NCBI GenBank assembly: GCA_020746835.1
Contig: JAGPNK010000002.1
Coordinates: forward strand, 1,426,001 to 1,490,000
Direction: 5' to 3'
Length of the DNA stretch: 64,000 bases
Source of the DNA: Stachybotrys elegans
Taxonomy: Eukaryota > Ascomycota > Sordariomycetes > Hypocreales > Stachybotryaceae
Below the pieces are notes generated by a model that did no database searches, was not told where the DNA came from, and was given only the letters and a program-made list of their open reading frames with translations. The position numbers were made by a program, and so were the translations under genes. Below, in pieces: positions 1 through 10,440 of the stretch. Each line of letters begins with the position of its first letter. The first letter of the stretch is position 1.

Positions 1-3000
1 CTGCAGAGCACACGCATTTGGTGGTCAGATGATAAGCCCTTTGCAAGGGTTGCTTATGATAAGATGGCCCGGGGGGATGGTCAGAGACTGCTACCGCAAA
101 CTGGAGGACGACAATCGATGCGATCACCGGGCCTGGCGGGAATGAGAGCCATCGGAGGTTGGGATAAGCAGCATCGCTCTATCGGGAAACGTCCCCGGCA
201 GCGTAAATCGATAGCCGGCCGGGCTGGCCGACGTGCAGTCACCCGTGTCCGTCCGTGGAACAAGCATGCCACCAAATCTTGTTTGCGGTTTTGTGCTGAG
301 AACATTACGAATACGATGAGCAGCCTCCCACCTAACTCGTATGGGGAGCAACACCGGCATACGAAAAAGAGAGGCAACGTTCTAGGTGATAAGACGCTGC
401 TCAGGTATGTCTTCGACCGTACTTTCTGGGTCAACTGCTGGTCCTTGGCCATCAGAGAGACGCCACTCCACTTGAAAACGAATTGGCGTCAGTACAACAT
501 CGATCTGTTCGAAAATAAACACCATGCAAGTCGTTCCTTGGGCATTCCAAAAAAGGCGAACAAGGGAATATGACATCTTCCACATGCTTTGAGGAGATCC
601 ACTCGTCGCGAGATATTATGGAGCACAGGATTCTCCCAAAACTCGTTGACAACGATTTCCATCACGCAGGCATCATCAACGTCTCCGATATATAGTCAGT
701 TCACTGGACGGCTTACCACTTGAGGCATAGGGGAGCTCGCTTAGGCAACAGCTGCTGCAGAACAAAACTTGGAACAGTTTAAGAGGCGGATATCCGAGGA
801 TCATGGCCTGTCGGCGTGACGCAACCCTGCGTGCAAGGACTCCGGCTCTCAATACCGCGTCTGAACCCTGATGTGACTTGTGGGCTTTCTTCAATCGTCC
901 AATCCTGTCTTTCCGTTGTTCCTTCTTCTTTCCGGAGATAAGGCACTGTTGGTATTGCCCAACGGGGCGAATGTTGGCTCTCGTCTCCCAGCAAAAACCG
1001 CATGTCCAAGGCAATTCGTCCTAGGGGCGAGCATAACGCGGAATCGCGGTGGCACTTCTCCATATCCTGCTCCGTGTAAGACATGCCTGGCCGAAGAAGG
1101 CCCATACTCAATCTAATGAGGTCAACCTTAGGGCAATGAAACTCCTTTCTCGACAGCCCCCCTGCTGTGGGAAGCAGGGATTGGTAACTCGACGCCATTG
1201 TATGTACAGCACTAGGAACATGAAGAGGACCTATGAAACACGGACAAGCAGACGACATGCCCTCCTTTCAGCCAGCCCGTCCTTGTCAAAGTCAGATGCT
1301 ATGCACTGGCTTGTAGGGGACGGTAAAAGTATCGGCAGGTATACTCAAGGGTTTATTAACGGCAGTAGTTCAGTCACGAAAAGTCGAATCATCAGCGTTT
1401 TGGAACCCACCACCCCGATACCGAACTGCTCACACCCGTAACAACAACTCGATAGCCAGTTCCCCTTTGCATGGTGGCACGCAATCTGGTATGGGCCAAA
1501 TCAAGACAGCAAACGGTAGGAGGCCAGATGCACATAAGCGCCTGCATTCAGCCAGTGCACAGTTGCTCGAATTTGGAACATATGAGAAGCTCCACGGTTC
1601 GCCCGCCGCATCGGTCTGTCCACCTCAATCTCCCTTTTCAAATCCCCTTTCCATGGCCCCCGACTGTCCCGGGATGGTTCTCCGCGTGACCGCTGCTCGG
1701 GCCTCCCAATCCACCCCTCCTCCCCGTCTTCGCTACAGGCCGCCTGGGTGGAGCGTCACCTCAGAGAAAGTGGGAGCATTTGATCCGTTCGTTGGTGCCG
1801 AGTGGAGTGACAGGCAGGGGTACAGGCAATGTTGGCAGCACTGCTATCTACCTACATATGCTCGACCCACCACCCTGGGAGACAACCAGTTTTCCACGGC
1901 GACATCTTGCTCAGCGCCTTCCCGCGCTGGTCCAAAATACCACTACATTTCTGGTATGCGTTGGCGCATGGCGTTGCTGGATGTTTTGCTTGCTCGTACG
2001 GTGTTGGCGCCTCAGCACCGCTTCGACGCTTCGACGCTGGCGCTGACGCTGACGCTGAGACGGGTTTGGCGAGATGTCGCTTGGCGCGGCGGCGGGTCGA
2101 CTTTGCCTTGGCAGCATCAAATGGCATCACGCTAATAACCGCCATATCGCGCATCCAGAGCCACAAGCGCCTGCTACCCAACATTGCCAAGTAGTCGAGA
2201 CGGATTGGATGGCTGCACGCACGCGCTGGCGGAAACTCATGGGAATGCAGTCAAGCCACAGCGCCGCAGAGACTTGGATGAGAGAGCACCGATGCTGGCT
2301 GGCATCGATACCAGGCATACATACAGGGGTCCAATTAACAGCATGAACCATTTTTCTCCCACCAGATCTAGCTGGGGCTGCGCCAGGTCTTTGAAGTTCT
2401 TGTGCGCTTCGGTTGTCGCAGCGCTTTTCTTGGCCAATCACAGCCTATGGTTGGAGCTTGAGCCATCCAGCACGCGCCCACTTGCGCTGTGGATTTAGAG
2501 CCTCAACACCACACAAAATTAGCATCAACAACAACTCAACTCTTGCACTCATCTGCCTCATCCTCCTCATCCTCCTCACCCTGCTCTGGCTACCCTGCTC
2601 GGGACAAGAGGCTTCAGCAGCCATCCGAAATATCTCATGAATCACAGGTCTATGACAGACGATCCATACCGACCCTGCGATGCCTTACATAGCGGTCCAA
2701 TTATCGTGTCGTTGTTCGTCATAGCCGCCCATGTAAGCGCTGGCCTCGACACCACCCCGGATTTCTAGAAAGCTTCCAGCTTTCACGATGGAGGGATCCT
2801 CATTTAGCAACAAATCTGTTTGCCCACGCCACCCACCTCGTTGACACCATGTTCCCCCCTCCCTGCCGCGCTGTGCGTCTCCTGCAAGTGACGGACCAGC
2901 TGGCCGTTGCCACCTAGATCTATTCAGGGTCCTGCTGCAAGGGACGTCCAGTCTCTCGGTTAAAGGGGTGGCTATATCGAAGCCGACCAGATCTGTGGGA

Positions 3001-5083
3001 TGCCGGCGGCGTCTCGCCCAGGCCTGCTGCATGCCCCCTAACCAGCCAATCTACTTGACGAACTTGACGCCTGACCTCATCGTCAAAGGGTAGATTCCAC
3101 TCAATAGGCATGAGAAGCTCCTATCTGACGTCCAGTCTCTACCATGTGGACTGCCGTGTCTTTGGGGTCCGTCACTCGGGCAGCATCACGTTGCGCCTGC
3201 CCCTGTCACATTCCGCCAGGCATGCCTTCAAGCCGAAGAGCCTGGGGATAGGGTCATGTTGGCATCGTCTGTATCTTGTTTCGATATACCAAAAATATCG
3301 AAACAACCCAGACGCTCCACATTCGCCCTTCCAAGCCAAGTCTATGAGGAACAGGATGCGCGCATTACAGCAGCAAGTTCGATGCTTGATCGCCGGCCAC
3401 CCTTGGGCCCATGTCATCTAGGAGTCTCATACAGAGTCCCATACACATCGGCTTCTAGCAAGCCAAACCCAGTTCATCACTCCCAATCGGCGGTTACACG
3501 TGCGCGAGCACCGTTTGGTATGGACGAGTAATGCGGTCTGCATGTGTCCAACACTGGCCCAACAGACAACCGTACTGGCGCCTATCTAAGGCGCCAAGGG
3601 CGAGGGCGTGAAGCAAGAGGCGATAAACTCAACGCTCATGTGCCCCCACGTTCTCCCGTTCGATACACGCCCAAGGCGGTCGCGGCCAACGCAGGGGGAG
3701 TGTGGTATGCGGTTATGAAACATTGCTCGGCCTGCACGTCATTGCAGGAGTAGCTGGCGGATGCTGGCCAGTGGCTCATGGCTTCCCGCCCGGTCCTGCA
3801 TCGCCATGTGCTTCATCGCCGACAGGCATCATGTCGATCAACGGTCGACCTGCCATCGTGGCCATCGTGGCCAACGTGCAGCTGCACGCACGGCGGCACC
3901 CAAGTCTTGGGCGCGTAGCTTCCCTGGTCTTGGAAGCGATGCAAAGGTTCAGATGCCACATTTAGAACCCGACGGGGGCTTCAGGCAGAAGCGACAAATG
4001 CTTTGCTTTTTAAGAATAGACGCCGCGGGCAAGTGGACATGGAAGCAAGGGGGGGGAAGAAGCATCTGGGGAAATGGGCGGCAAGATTCTGGCAACAAGT
4101 GTTGGAGCTGATTGGTGGTGCCCAGGGGACCCTCCCAGCCCGGCGGCTATCCAGCCCATCCCATTCCCTCAGGTTCGACACCCCTCCCACCTTGCATCAT
4201 CATCACCACCATTACCAACCTGGCGGCGCCTCTTTGCCGCCCGCGTCCAGCGCCCTGGGCGAGGGACGCAACCTTCCCAGCGGCCCCGGACGACGCGGTG
4301 ATCCATCTTGGTCACCGTACATATTGGCTGGTCAGTCGCCTCTCGGATTATTTTTAGCACCGCCATTCTTGCTATTCTGGGAAAAAAGAGCCTCATCGCT
4401 GCCGCTCGACTGCATGCGGGTGATTGATTCTTATTGAGACGTCATCCACGTTCGCCGGCGTCTAAATCTTGGGGCTCTCTCCCATACCCAAACCCCTTAA
4501 TTACGCTCGCAAGCCTATCGTACAACATCAACTCCCTTCCCCCCCTTCCCCTTTCCCCATTTCCTTTCGACAAGAATGCACAATCCCTGTCATGACCTCC
4601 CAACGACAAGACCGAAGCGCCTGCACTCCCTGGTGCAGCTGTATCCATCACGGCGTCTCCGTCGACAGAATCTGGAGTTTTTGTTTCCCCAGACAGGACC
4701 CCCGGCGCCTCCTTTTGCGGAAACAACCTGGACTTGTCGCCGGGCAAGGCCAACAGTGTTTTCTCGTGCCAATCGCTTGTGTCAAAACCTATTTCTGTCC
4801 TCCCTTGTGGGCTACGTATGCGAGCATCTCCAGGACCCAGGCACCCCTTGTCCTCCCATTATCAGAGTTGGTCTCCTCGCATGGTGATATGTCAAGACCT
4901 CAACGGTCCCGCTTCATCTAACATGCGGTGTGCTTCGGTCTCACCGCCGCGTCACCGTTTCATGGGGCAGGCGGTCAACGTGTGATTGAGCTCGCGGTTG
5001 GCGATTAAGATGTTTGGTTTCGTGACCGCAAGCGCTTAGGCACCAGCAAGGGTGCTTGATCCAAGTTGCTGGATCACGACGCT
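1..5083. other. Gene-free left flank (about 5 kb)
   Basis: No reading frame here shows a recognisable domain, a plausible spliced structure or sustained fungal codon bias. Open frames on both strands are short and overlap each other in several phases, as expected of non-coding DNA at moderate GC. There is a CAT/CAC-rich run near 4195-4220. The region lies downstream of SWC4 and may hold its 3' UTR (just left of 5084) and promoters of genes outside the window. Nothing resembling a transposon or RNA gene was seen. Confidence 0.6.
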
Positions 5084-6919
5084 CTACTTCTTTTGTCGTT
5101 TGGCGCTCTTGTCGCTCACGGCGCTCAGCACACTCGCACTGCGCTTGTGAGAAGCGCCGCTGCTGCCTGGCCGCTCGTTCTTCTCTTCTACAGCACTTTC
5201 TGCTGCCTCATCTGCAGGTGGTTCCAAATCCTGCTGGTCCTCGTCGGCTGTTGCAGGTTTGTCGCCCGCCTTCTCTCCCAATTTCTCCCCAGCTCCGGCT
5301 GTAGCGTCTGTCTGTTTCTCGTCTGGCTTGGCCGTTTCCGCAGATGCAGTTGCGTCTTCTTTCTTCTCGCCTTCTGACCCGGGCTCTTCTGCCTTCTCGG
5401 GCTCGGCTTCTCCTGGTGCCAGATCCTTCTCGCGTTCTGCCTTCTTTGCCTGCTCAATCTTGATCTCTGCGTCTATCTTGTCCGTGACCTTGCGGGCATC
5501 AAGCAGGCTGTTCACGGCACCCAGCAACATCTCAAACTGGTGGGTTGTCGCGGCGGTAGCCATGGCGAGCTTGTTGGGGACATCAAGCTCGTTAAGCGTG
5601 TTGGTGATCCGTAGTTGTTGCTGGTGTGACTTGTGAGAGAATAGCTTGTTAATCTTCTCCGTCCTGAATGTTGGACCAGAACCAAGACGATCATGGTGGG
5701 TGACACCGTAGAGTGCTTCCTCTTGGTCGGTGAGTTTCCGTCGCTCGACTGGCTGTTGCTGTCCCTTCTTGCCAGCAGCTGTAGGTGTAGTAGTCGAAGT
5801 CGCCGATGGAGGTTCACGCTGGGCTGCGGCATTGCTTTCTCTCCGCGCAGGCTCCTGGGCTGCGTTCTGAGGAGCAGCCGGTCCAGAAGGACTGACGCCG
5901 TCGGTACCCATCAACGACTTACGCTTCTTTGATTTGTCCACGTTCATCAGGTTCTGCAGCAGGGTCTGGAGACCAGTAGATGATTTAAATGTGCTAATGT
6001 CCGTCTCTGCGTGCGGGTAATCCAGGCGGTTGTAGAGCTCCTTTCGCTCTTCGTTGAACCGCTCGTTGCGCGCAATAATCCTCTTCACCTCGAGCAGTAA
6101 TGACTCCTCTTCGCGAGCCTCTTCTGGTGACCGTGAGAAGGATGTGATTGCAAACTCCTTGCGCTTCTTCTCCTGTTGCGGGTTGAAGTGCGCCATCTGC
6201 TCGTGCAATTGGAACTCGGGCTGTGTCATGTATTGGACCGGCTTCTGCGCAGCCATCATCTTGGATGCAACTTCGTAGTATCGTGCCTTCAGCTCCTCCA
6301 TCGAGCGGGAGCGGGAAACTGGAACAATCGCCTTACTCTCGTCCCCGTCTGGATCCGCGTGGCCGTTGGTCGCTGGCGGGTTCCATTCATACCGATCCCA
6401 AATTAGGGGCCAGCGAAGATCAAAGTCTCGAACCGTTTCCATGAGATAATCCGTCTCCTCCTTGGTCCAATCCGAGTTCTGCAGGCTGCTCTGGTACTGA
6501 TCATCGCTGTATTGAGGCACCGAGACGCGGACATTAAACTTTGCAAAGGCTGAGTCCTCGGTTTCCTCCTGCTTGGGCTTCGTCTCCTCCTGGGCGTCGG
6601 CGGCGGGCGCCTCCTCGGCTGCCGCAGCCTCTTTGCGTCTCCAGTGCCGTAGAATGAGCGTGGGATCATCGCGACCCGAGTTCCTGAAGGCCCGCAGCTC
6701 CCATCGCGCGGCCGGCTTGCGACTGATCAGGCGCCGCTTCTTAAACTGCGTGACTTCTGGTACGATCGCGATGGGGTTGTCGCCGCCGAGGTTCTGGACT
6801 TCTCGCGCCAGGCCCTTGAGGTTCGGTCGCGGGGCGGCGAGCTTCTGCTTCTTGGCCGGCCGAGGGCCGTGGGAGCCATCGGGGAGGTTGAGCACGTCGC
6901 GAACATCTGAGGACGTCAT
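5084..6919 (-). CDS. SWC4: SWR1/NuA4 complex subunit Swc4 (DMAP1 family)
   Basis: Intronless, 611 residues. Swc4 (DMAP1 in animals) is a nuclear subunit shared by the SWR1 complex, which deposits histone H2A.Z, and the NuA4 histone acetyltransferase. The N-terminus opens with the family-typical segment MTSSDVRDVLNLP, followed by basic KKQK and KKRR patches (about 23-26 and 60-63). A SANT/Myb-like domain lies at about 149-180 (SDWTKEETDYLMETVRDFD, then LRWPLIWDRYEW). A helical middle part and a long acidic, E/K/A-rich tail (about 480-611) follow, ending in a basic KRQKK nuclear-localisation-like motif. Length and domain order match fungal orthologues. The start is the first ATG of the frame and gives the conserved N-terminus. 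It is divergent from the p24 gene at 7343. Low-complexity tail sequence makes the antisense frames look open; those are shadows. Confidence 0.95.
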   Translation of the reverse strand: MTSSDVRDVLNLPDGSHGPRPAKKQKLAAPRPNLKGLAREVQNLGGDNPIAIVPEVTQFKKRRLISRKPAARWELRAFRNSGRDDPTLILRHWRRKEAAAAEEAPAADAQEETKPKQEETEDSAFAKFNVRVSVPQYSDDQYQSSLQNSDWTKEETDYLMETVRDFDLRWPLIWDRYEWNPPATNGHADPDGDESKAIVPVSRSRSMEELKARYYEVASKMMAAQKPVQYMTQPEFQLHEQMAHFNPQQEKKRKEFAITSFSRSPEEAREEESLLLEVKRIIARNERFNEERKELYNRLDYPHAETDISTFKSSTGLQTLLQNLMNVDKSKKRKSLMGTDGVSPSGPAAPQNAAQEPARRESNAAAQREPPSATSTTTPTAAGKKGQQQPVERRKLTDQEEALYGVTHHDRLGSGPTFRTEKINKLFSHKSHQQQLRITNTLNELDVPNKLAMATAATTHQFEMLLGAVNSLLDARKVTDKIDAEIKIEQAKKAEREKDLAPGEAEPEKAEEPGSEGEKKEDATASAETAKPDEKQTDATAGAGEKLGEKAGDKPATADEDQQDLEPPADEAAESAVEEKNERPGSSGASHKRSASVLSAVSDKSAKRQKK

Positions 6920-7342
6920 CTCGGGCGACGGGGGGAGGAGGGAGGGTGGGAAATGGCGCGTCTAGGCTTTCAAGAGCATGTCCTGGGGCGTGCCGTAGCG
7001 TAGCACAGTCGGATTCGATGATGGAAGGCGATTCGTCGTGTAATGATGGATGATGGATCGAGAGTCAAAATTTCGGATTGTCGAGTAAAGTTGGGGGACG
7101 CGAAGCTCTAATCACCACGTGACCCACACACCCCCCTTGGCACGGCCGTTTCTTGAACGTGGCAGCTTCGCAGCCCCAGCTAATAATCATCTCCAGATTT
7201 GCGAGCGACGACGAAGCTAACGAGTTTCCTTCCCATTCTCTTCTTTCCGGCCTGTTCATTTCTTTCGAAGCCAACCGCGCCAATTAAACACACATTGATC
7301 GGGCGGTTGTGGTGACTCTCCACCACGAGATACTCGACAAGG
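6920..7342. promoter_or_regulatory. Shared divergent promoter, SWC4 / p24 gene
   Basis: These 423 bp separate the start codons of SWC4 (leftward) and the p24 gene (rightward), so both 5' UTRs and core promoters must lie here unless transcripts overlap. A CCAAT-like element appears in reverse orientation near 7270 (CCAATTAAA). No TATA box stands out on either side, in keeping with housekeeping genes. Confidence 0.55.
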
Positions 7343-8174
7343 ATGAAGGCCATTCTCCCCCTTCTGTCGCTATTGTCGGTTGCACAGGCGCTCTACTTCT
7401 TCATCGATGGCGCAACCCCAAGGTGTTTCTTCGAGGAGCTGCCCAAGGATACGCTGGTCGTAGGACACTACACGGCCGAGGAGCATGACGACAGGAGCAA
7501 TTCCTGGAGCCAGCACGAGGGCCTGTCCATCTACATCTCCGTCGACGTAAGCAAGCACCACCACCACCACCACCAGCCGGTCGGACCACACGTTGTGTCC
7601 GCCATGCTAACGCAGCTCGCTCGCAGGAAATCTTCAACAATGACCACCGCGTGCTGTCCCAGCGCGGCTCCACGGCCGGCCGCTTCACCTTCTCGGCCTC
7701 GGAGGCCGGAGACCACAAGATTTGCTTCACGCCCATCTCGACCTCGGGCTCGCAGAAGTGGCTCAACTCGGCGGACCCCAACGGCGGCATCAAGCTGACG
7801 CTCGACATGATCATCGGCGAGACCAACGAGATTGAGAGCACCGACAAGTCCAGGCTCGAGGATCTGGCCACCCGCGTCAGGGACCTCAACGCACGCCTGC
7901 AGGACGTCAAGAGGGAGCAGGTTTTCCAGCGGGTAACGTCCATTCCTTCCCACACCCGATAGCACTGAGCTGCTTCCCCCAAATCGCCTGCATGCAGGGT
8001 TGCTAACGGCATGTTGAAAAACAGGAACGTGAGGCTCAGTTCAGAGATCAGTCCGAGGCCACCAACAGCCGTGTCGTCTTCTGGATCCTCATCCAGCTCG
8101 GCGTTCTAGGAGCCACCTGCGCCTGGCAGCTGTCGCATCTGCGTTCCTTCTTCATCAAGCAGAAGCTCACTTGA
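7343..8174 (+). CDS. p24-family cargo receptor, alpha type (Erp1/TMED9-like)
   Basis: Three exons: 7343-7546, 7627-7932, 8025-8174 (219 residues). The introns are phase 0 with GTAAGC...CAG and GTAACG...CAG ends and GCTAAC branch sites. p24 proteins cycle between ER and Golgi in COPII and COPI vesicles and select cargo. A signal peptide (about 1-16, [16 protein letters not shown]) precedes a GOLD domain with its two conserved cysteines (PRCFFEE and HKICF). A coiled-coil segment (about 130-170, [22 protein letters not shown]), a membrane span (about 187-207) and a short cytosolic tail (SFFIKQKLT) with a KxKxx-type dilysine signal follow. LYFFIDG after the signal peptide, the GHY motif and the W-Q-L-x-H-L-x-S-F-F end place it in the alpha subfamily (yeast Erp1/5/6). 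The first intron carries a (CAC)n run that translates as a false His tract if not removed. Confidence 0.93.
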
Positions 8175-8944
8175 GCAAAGCGTTGGCTATCGGAGTTGGT
8201 TCGGGTTTTTTGGCACGTACAAACGACTCGAATCCAGGGGTTCGGGTCTGGGAGGTTTCAAAATGATATGTTTGGCTGCACGTATGTAGCGATTTGTGGT
8301 GCTATCTGTCTATAAATGATGTGTACGGGAAAGCTGTCTTATGAGTTTGCTTTTTTCTGGTTCTATACACATGGTGATGACTATTCACATGCTATATGGT
8401 CGCTTATGGTCGTGCCAAAAGGATTTTGAAGGCCAAACAGTAAGGCTCTTGTTTTCTGCGCCTCTACTCCGTAGGTATTTGCTAATTTCAAAAGAGACAG
8501 ACCGCTACCTAGACGCCTGCTTGACGAATACATGTCAAATTGGCGCGAGCCGGAATTCAGGGAAACGATCAATAATTGCGGTTGGGTCAAACATTCACAT
8601 TCACAGATCACAGAACAGAAAAATTCTTCCAAATGATGGACTAGCCATAGTAGTTGTCGAAATGTATTTTAAGTAGATATTCTGGATGTAATCCGTATTA
8701 CAGCAGGCAGTTTACTATCCCTGTGGGTTGTAGGCCAGACCCAATGCTACCCGACTTGACCACCTTGCGCCGTGCTGCGCTGCACTTGGAAGAAAAGGAA
8801 GTGATAATGTAAGTTCATTAAGAAACGCCAGACATGAAACGATAGGAATTGCCCAACCAAACCCAGTGCCATCGGCATTAAAGTTGCGCAGGAGCTTCGC
8901 CAGTAGTAGATACACACATTCATCTCTCACACCCGACAGGCCAT
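8175..8944. other. Intergenic, convergent 3' ends
   Basis: These 770 bp lie between the 3' ends of the p24 gene and the casein kinase gene. The stretch is more AT-rich than its surroundings and holds no recognisable gene. It probably contains both 3' UTRs and polyadenylation sites. Confidence 0.55.
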
Positions 8945-10440
8945 CTAACCACAGCAGAGCGTCTTGAAGAGCTTCTGCAGACCGCTAGGCTGCGTCTCGG
9001 CGGGGCGGCCGCTGGGTTGTGCCTGGGCCGTCATGTGAGGCTGCTCCTGCGGGCCCCTCTGCTGAGGCAGGTTCTGGGCGCTGTTCTGGAACTGGGCCTG
9101 GGTCGATCCGGTCGGCGTAGCCATGTCGCGGAGGATTCCGCTGCTCCTCTGGGCCGGCAATGCGCCTTGGCCGCTTGGCCGATCTCTCGGCTTGCCACTC
9201 TGCTTGATCGGGGAGGGGGGAGGGGGTTGTGCGGCGTTTAAACGGCCCACCGTCAAGTTTTGTGCCTGCTGGTGAGAAGTCGTATTCCCCGGGCGGTGCC
9301 CACTGTGCAACTCCATCTGCGAGGGTCCCGGGCGGCTGTTGGGGTTGTGCATGTAGGCCGCGCTGTGACCCTTGGAGTCCCAGCCCTTTCCCGAATCCTT
9401 GCTGATCTTCATCCAATCGTACTCGCCATCCTCGACTTCGCCCGTGTTCTTGAGGGCCTGGGTGAAGAGATCGCGGAGGTAGTCGTAGTCAGGGGTGTCC
9501 TCGAAACCCAGGTTGCGAACGTAGTGGAGGTACTTGCTGAACTCCTCGGGGAAGCCCTCGCAAAGGTCCTTGATGACGGTGGTCTGCTTCTTCTCGCCAA
9601 TCTTCTCGTACTTCTGCTTGTTCGTAGCAGCCTTCAGGCCTTGCCAGGGGAGGCCTCCGCGGAGGAAATAGAGGAAGACGTGGCCGAGGGCCTCGAGGTC
9701 GTCTCGGCGAGACTGTTCGCGTCCAAGATGGGTGTTGATACTCATGTAACGGGCGGTGCCGGAGAGGGATTTGCGTTCACGATAGGGGATGTGCTGCTTC
9801 GTCCGGGGATCTCGGTACTGCTTGGCCATGCCGAAGTCGACGACATGGATGACGTTGGCGGCCTTGGTGCCGGGTCGGCCAATCAGGAAGTTGTCGGGCT
9901 TGATATCACGGTAAATGAGGTTCTTATCGTGAATAGTCTGGACCCTGGAGAGCATCTGCTTGGCAACCATGACGACCGTCTTGATGGTGAAGCGACGGCC
10001 GCAGTGGTCAAAGAGGTCTTCGAGCGAGGGTCCGAGGAGATCGATCACAAGAATGTTGTGGAGGCCTTCCTGGCCAAAGTAGTAGACATTGGGGATGCCA
10101 GCTGAGATGGACATTAGCTCTCAGGCCGGTTACAAGGCAAACAGAGTGTTAGGTCGGTTTGCGGAGGCTGGGAGGACATACGGCAGCCGACAAGAATCTT
10201 GTAGGTTCGATACTCATCTCGGAGTTGGGGAGCATCACTCTTTCGCGGTTCCTAGAATCCAACAGTAAGCGACGATGATGCTGGAGATGGCACGATGAAG
10301 CGGGTACTCACGAATTTGATGGCAACCTGCTGGTTGTTCAACAGGTTGGTTCCTTCGAAGATGACACCAAAGGAACCCTCGCCGATCTTCTTGCCGACTC
10401 GATAATGAACCCCAACGACGTTGGACGATGAGGAAGCCAT
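8945..10440 (-). CDS. Casein kinase I, plasma-membrane (Yck1/2) type
   Basis: Three exons on the minus strand: 10312-10440, 10182-10251, 8945-10101 (451 residues; introns 10252-10311 and 10102-10181). It is a serine/threonine kinase of the CK1 family. The glycine loop GEGSFG (20-25), ATP lysine in VAIKF (K42), catalytic D132 in YRDIKPDN, Mg-binding D155 of DFG and the CK1 signature around [12 protein letters not shown] are all visible. After the kinase domain (about 13-285) comes a Gln/Pro-rich, disordered tail ending in CCG. The terminal Cys pair matches the palmitoylation motif that tethers Yck1/Yck2-type kinases to the plasma membrane, and separates this gene from Hrr25/CK1-delta type enzymes. 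The second intron splits a Pro codon (C|CT) and restores [13 protein letters not shown], which fixes the splice sites. The next upstream gene is 4.6 kb away, so a long 5' UTR is possible. Confidence 0.95.

Noticed and set aside
7547..7626. Poly-His tract in the p24 protein
   Set aside because: The (CAC)n run lies inside an intron with clear splice and branch signals; splicing restores the conserved GOLD domain.
9260..10105. 281-codon open frame antisense to casein kinase I
   Set aside because: Mirror of a GC-biased conserved coding region. The kinase on the other strand explains the openness.
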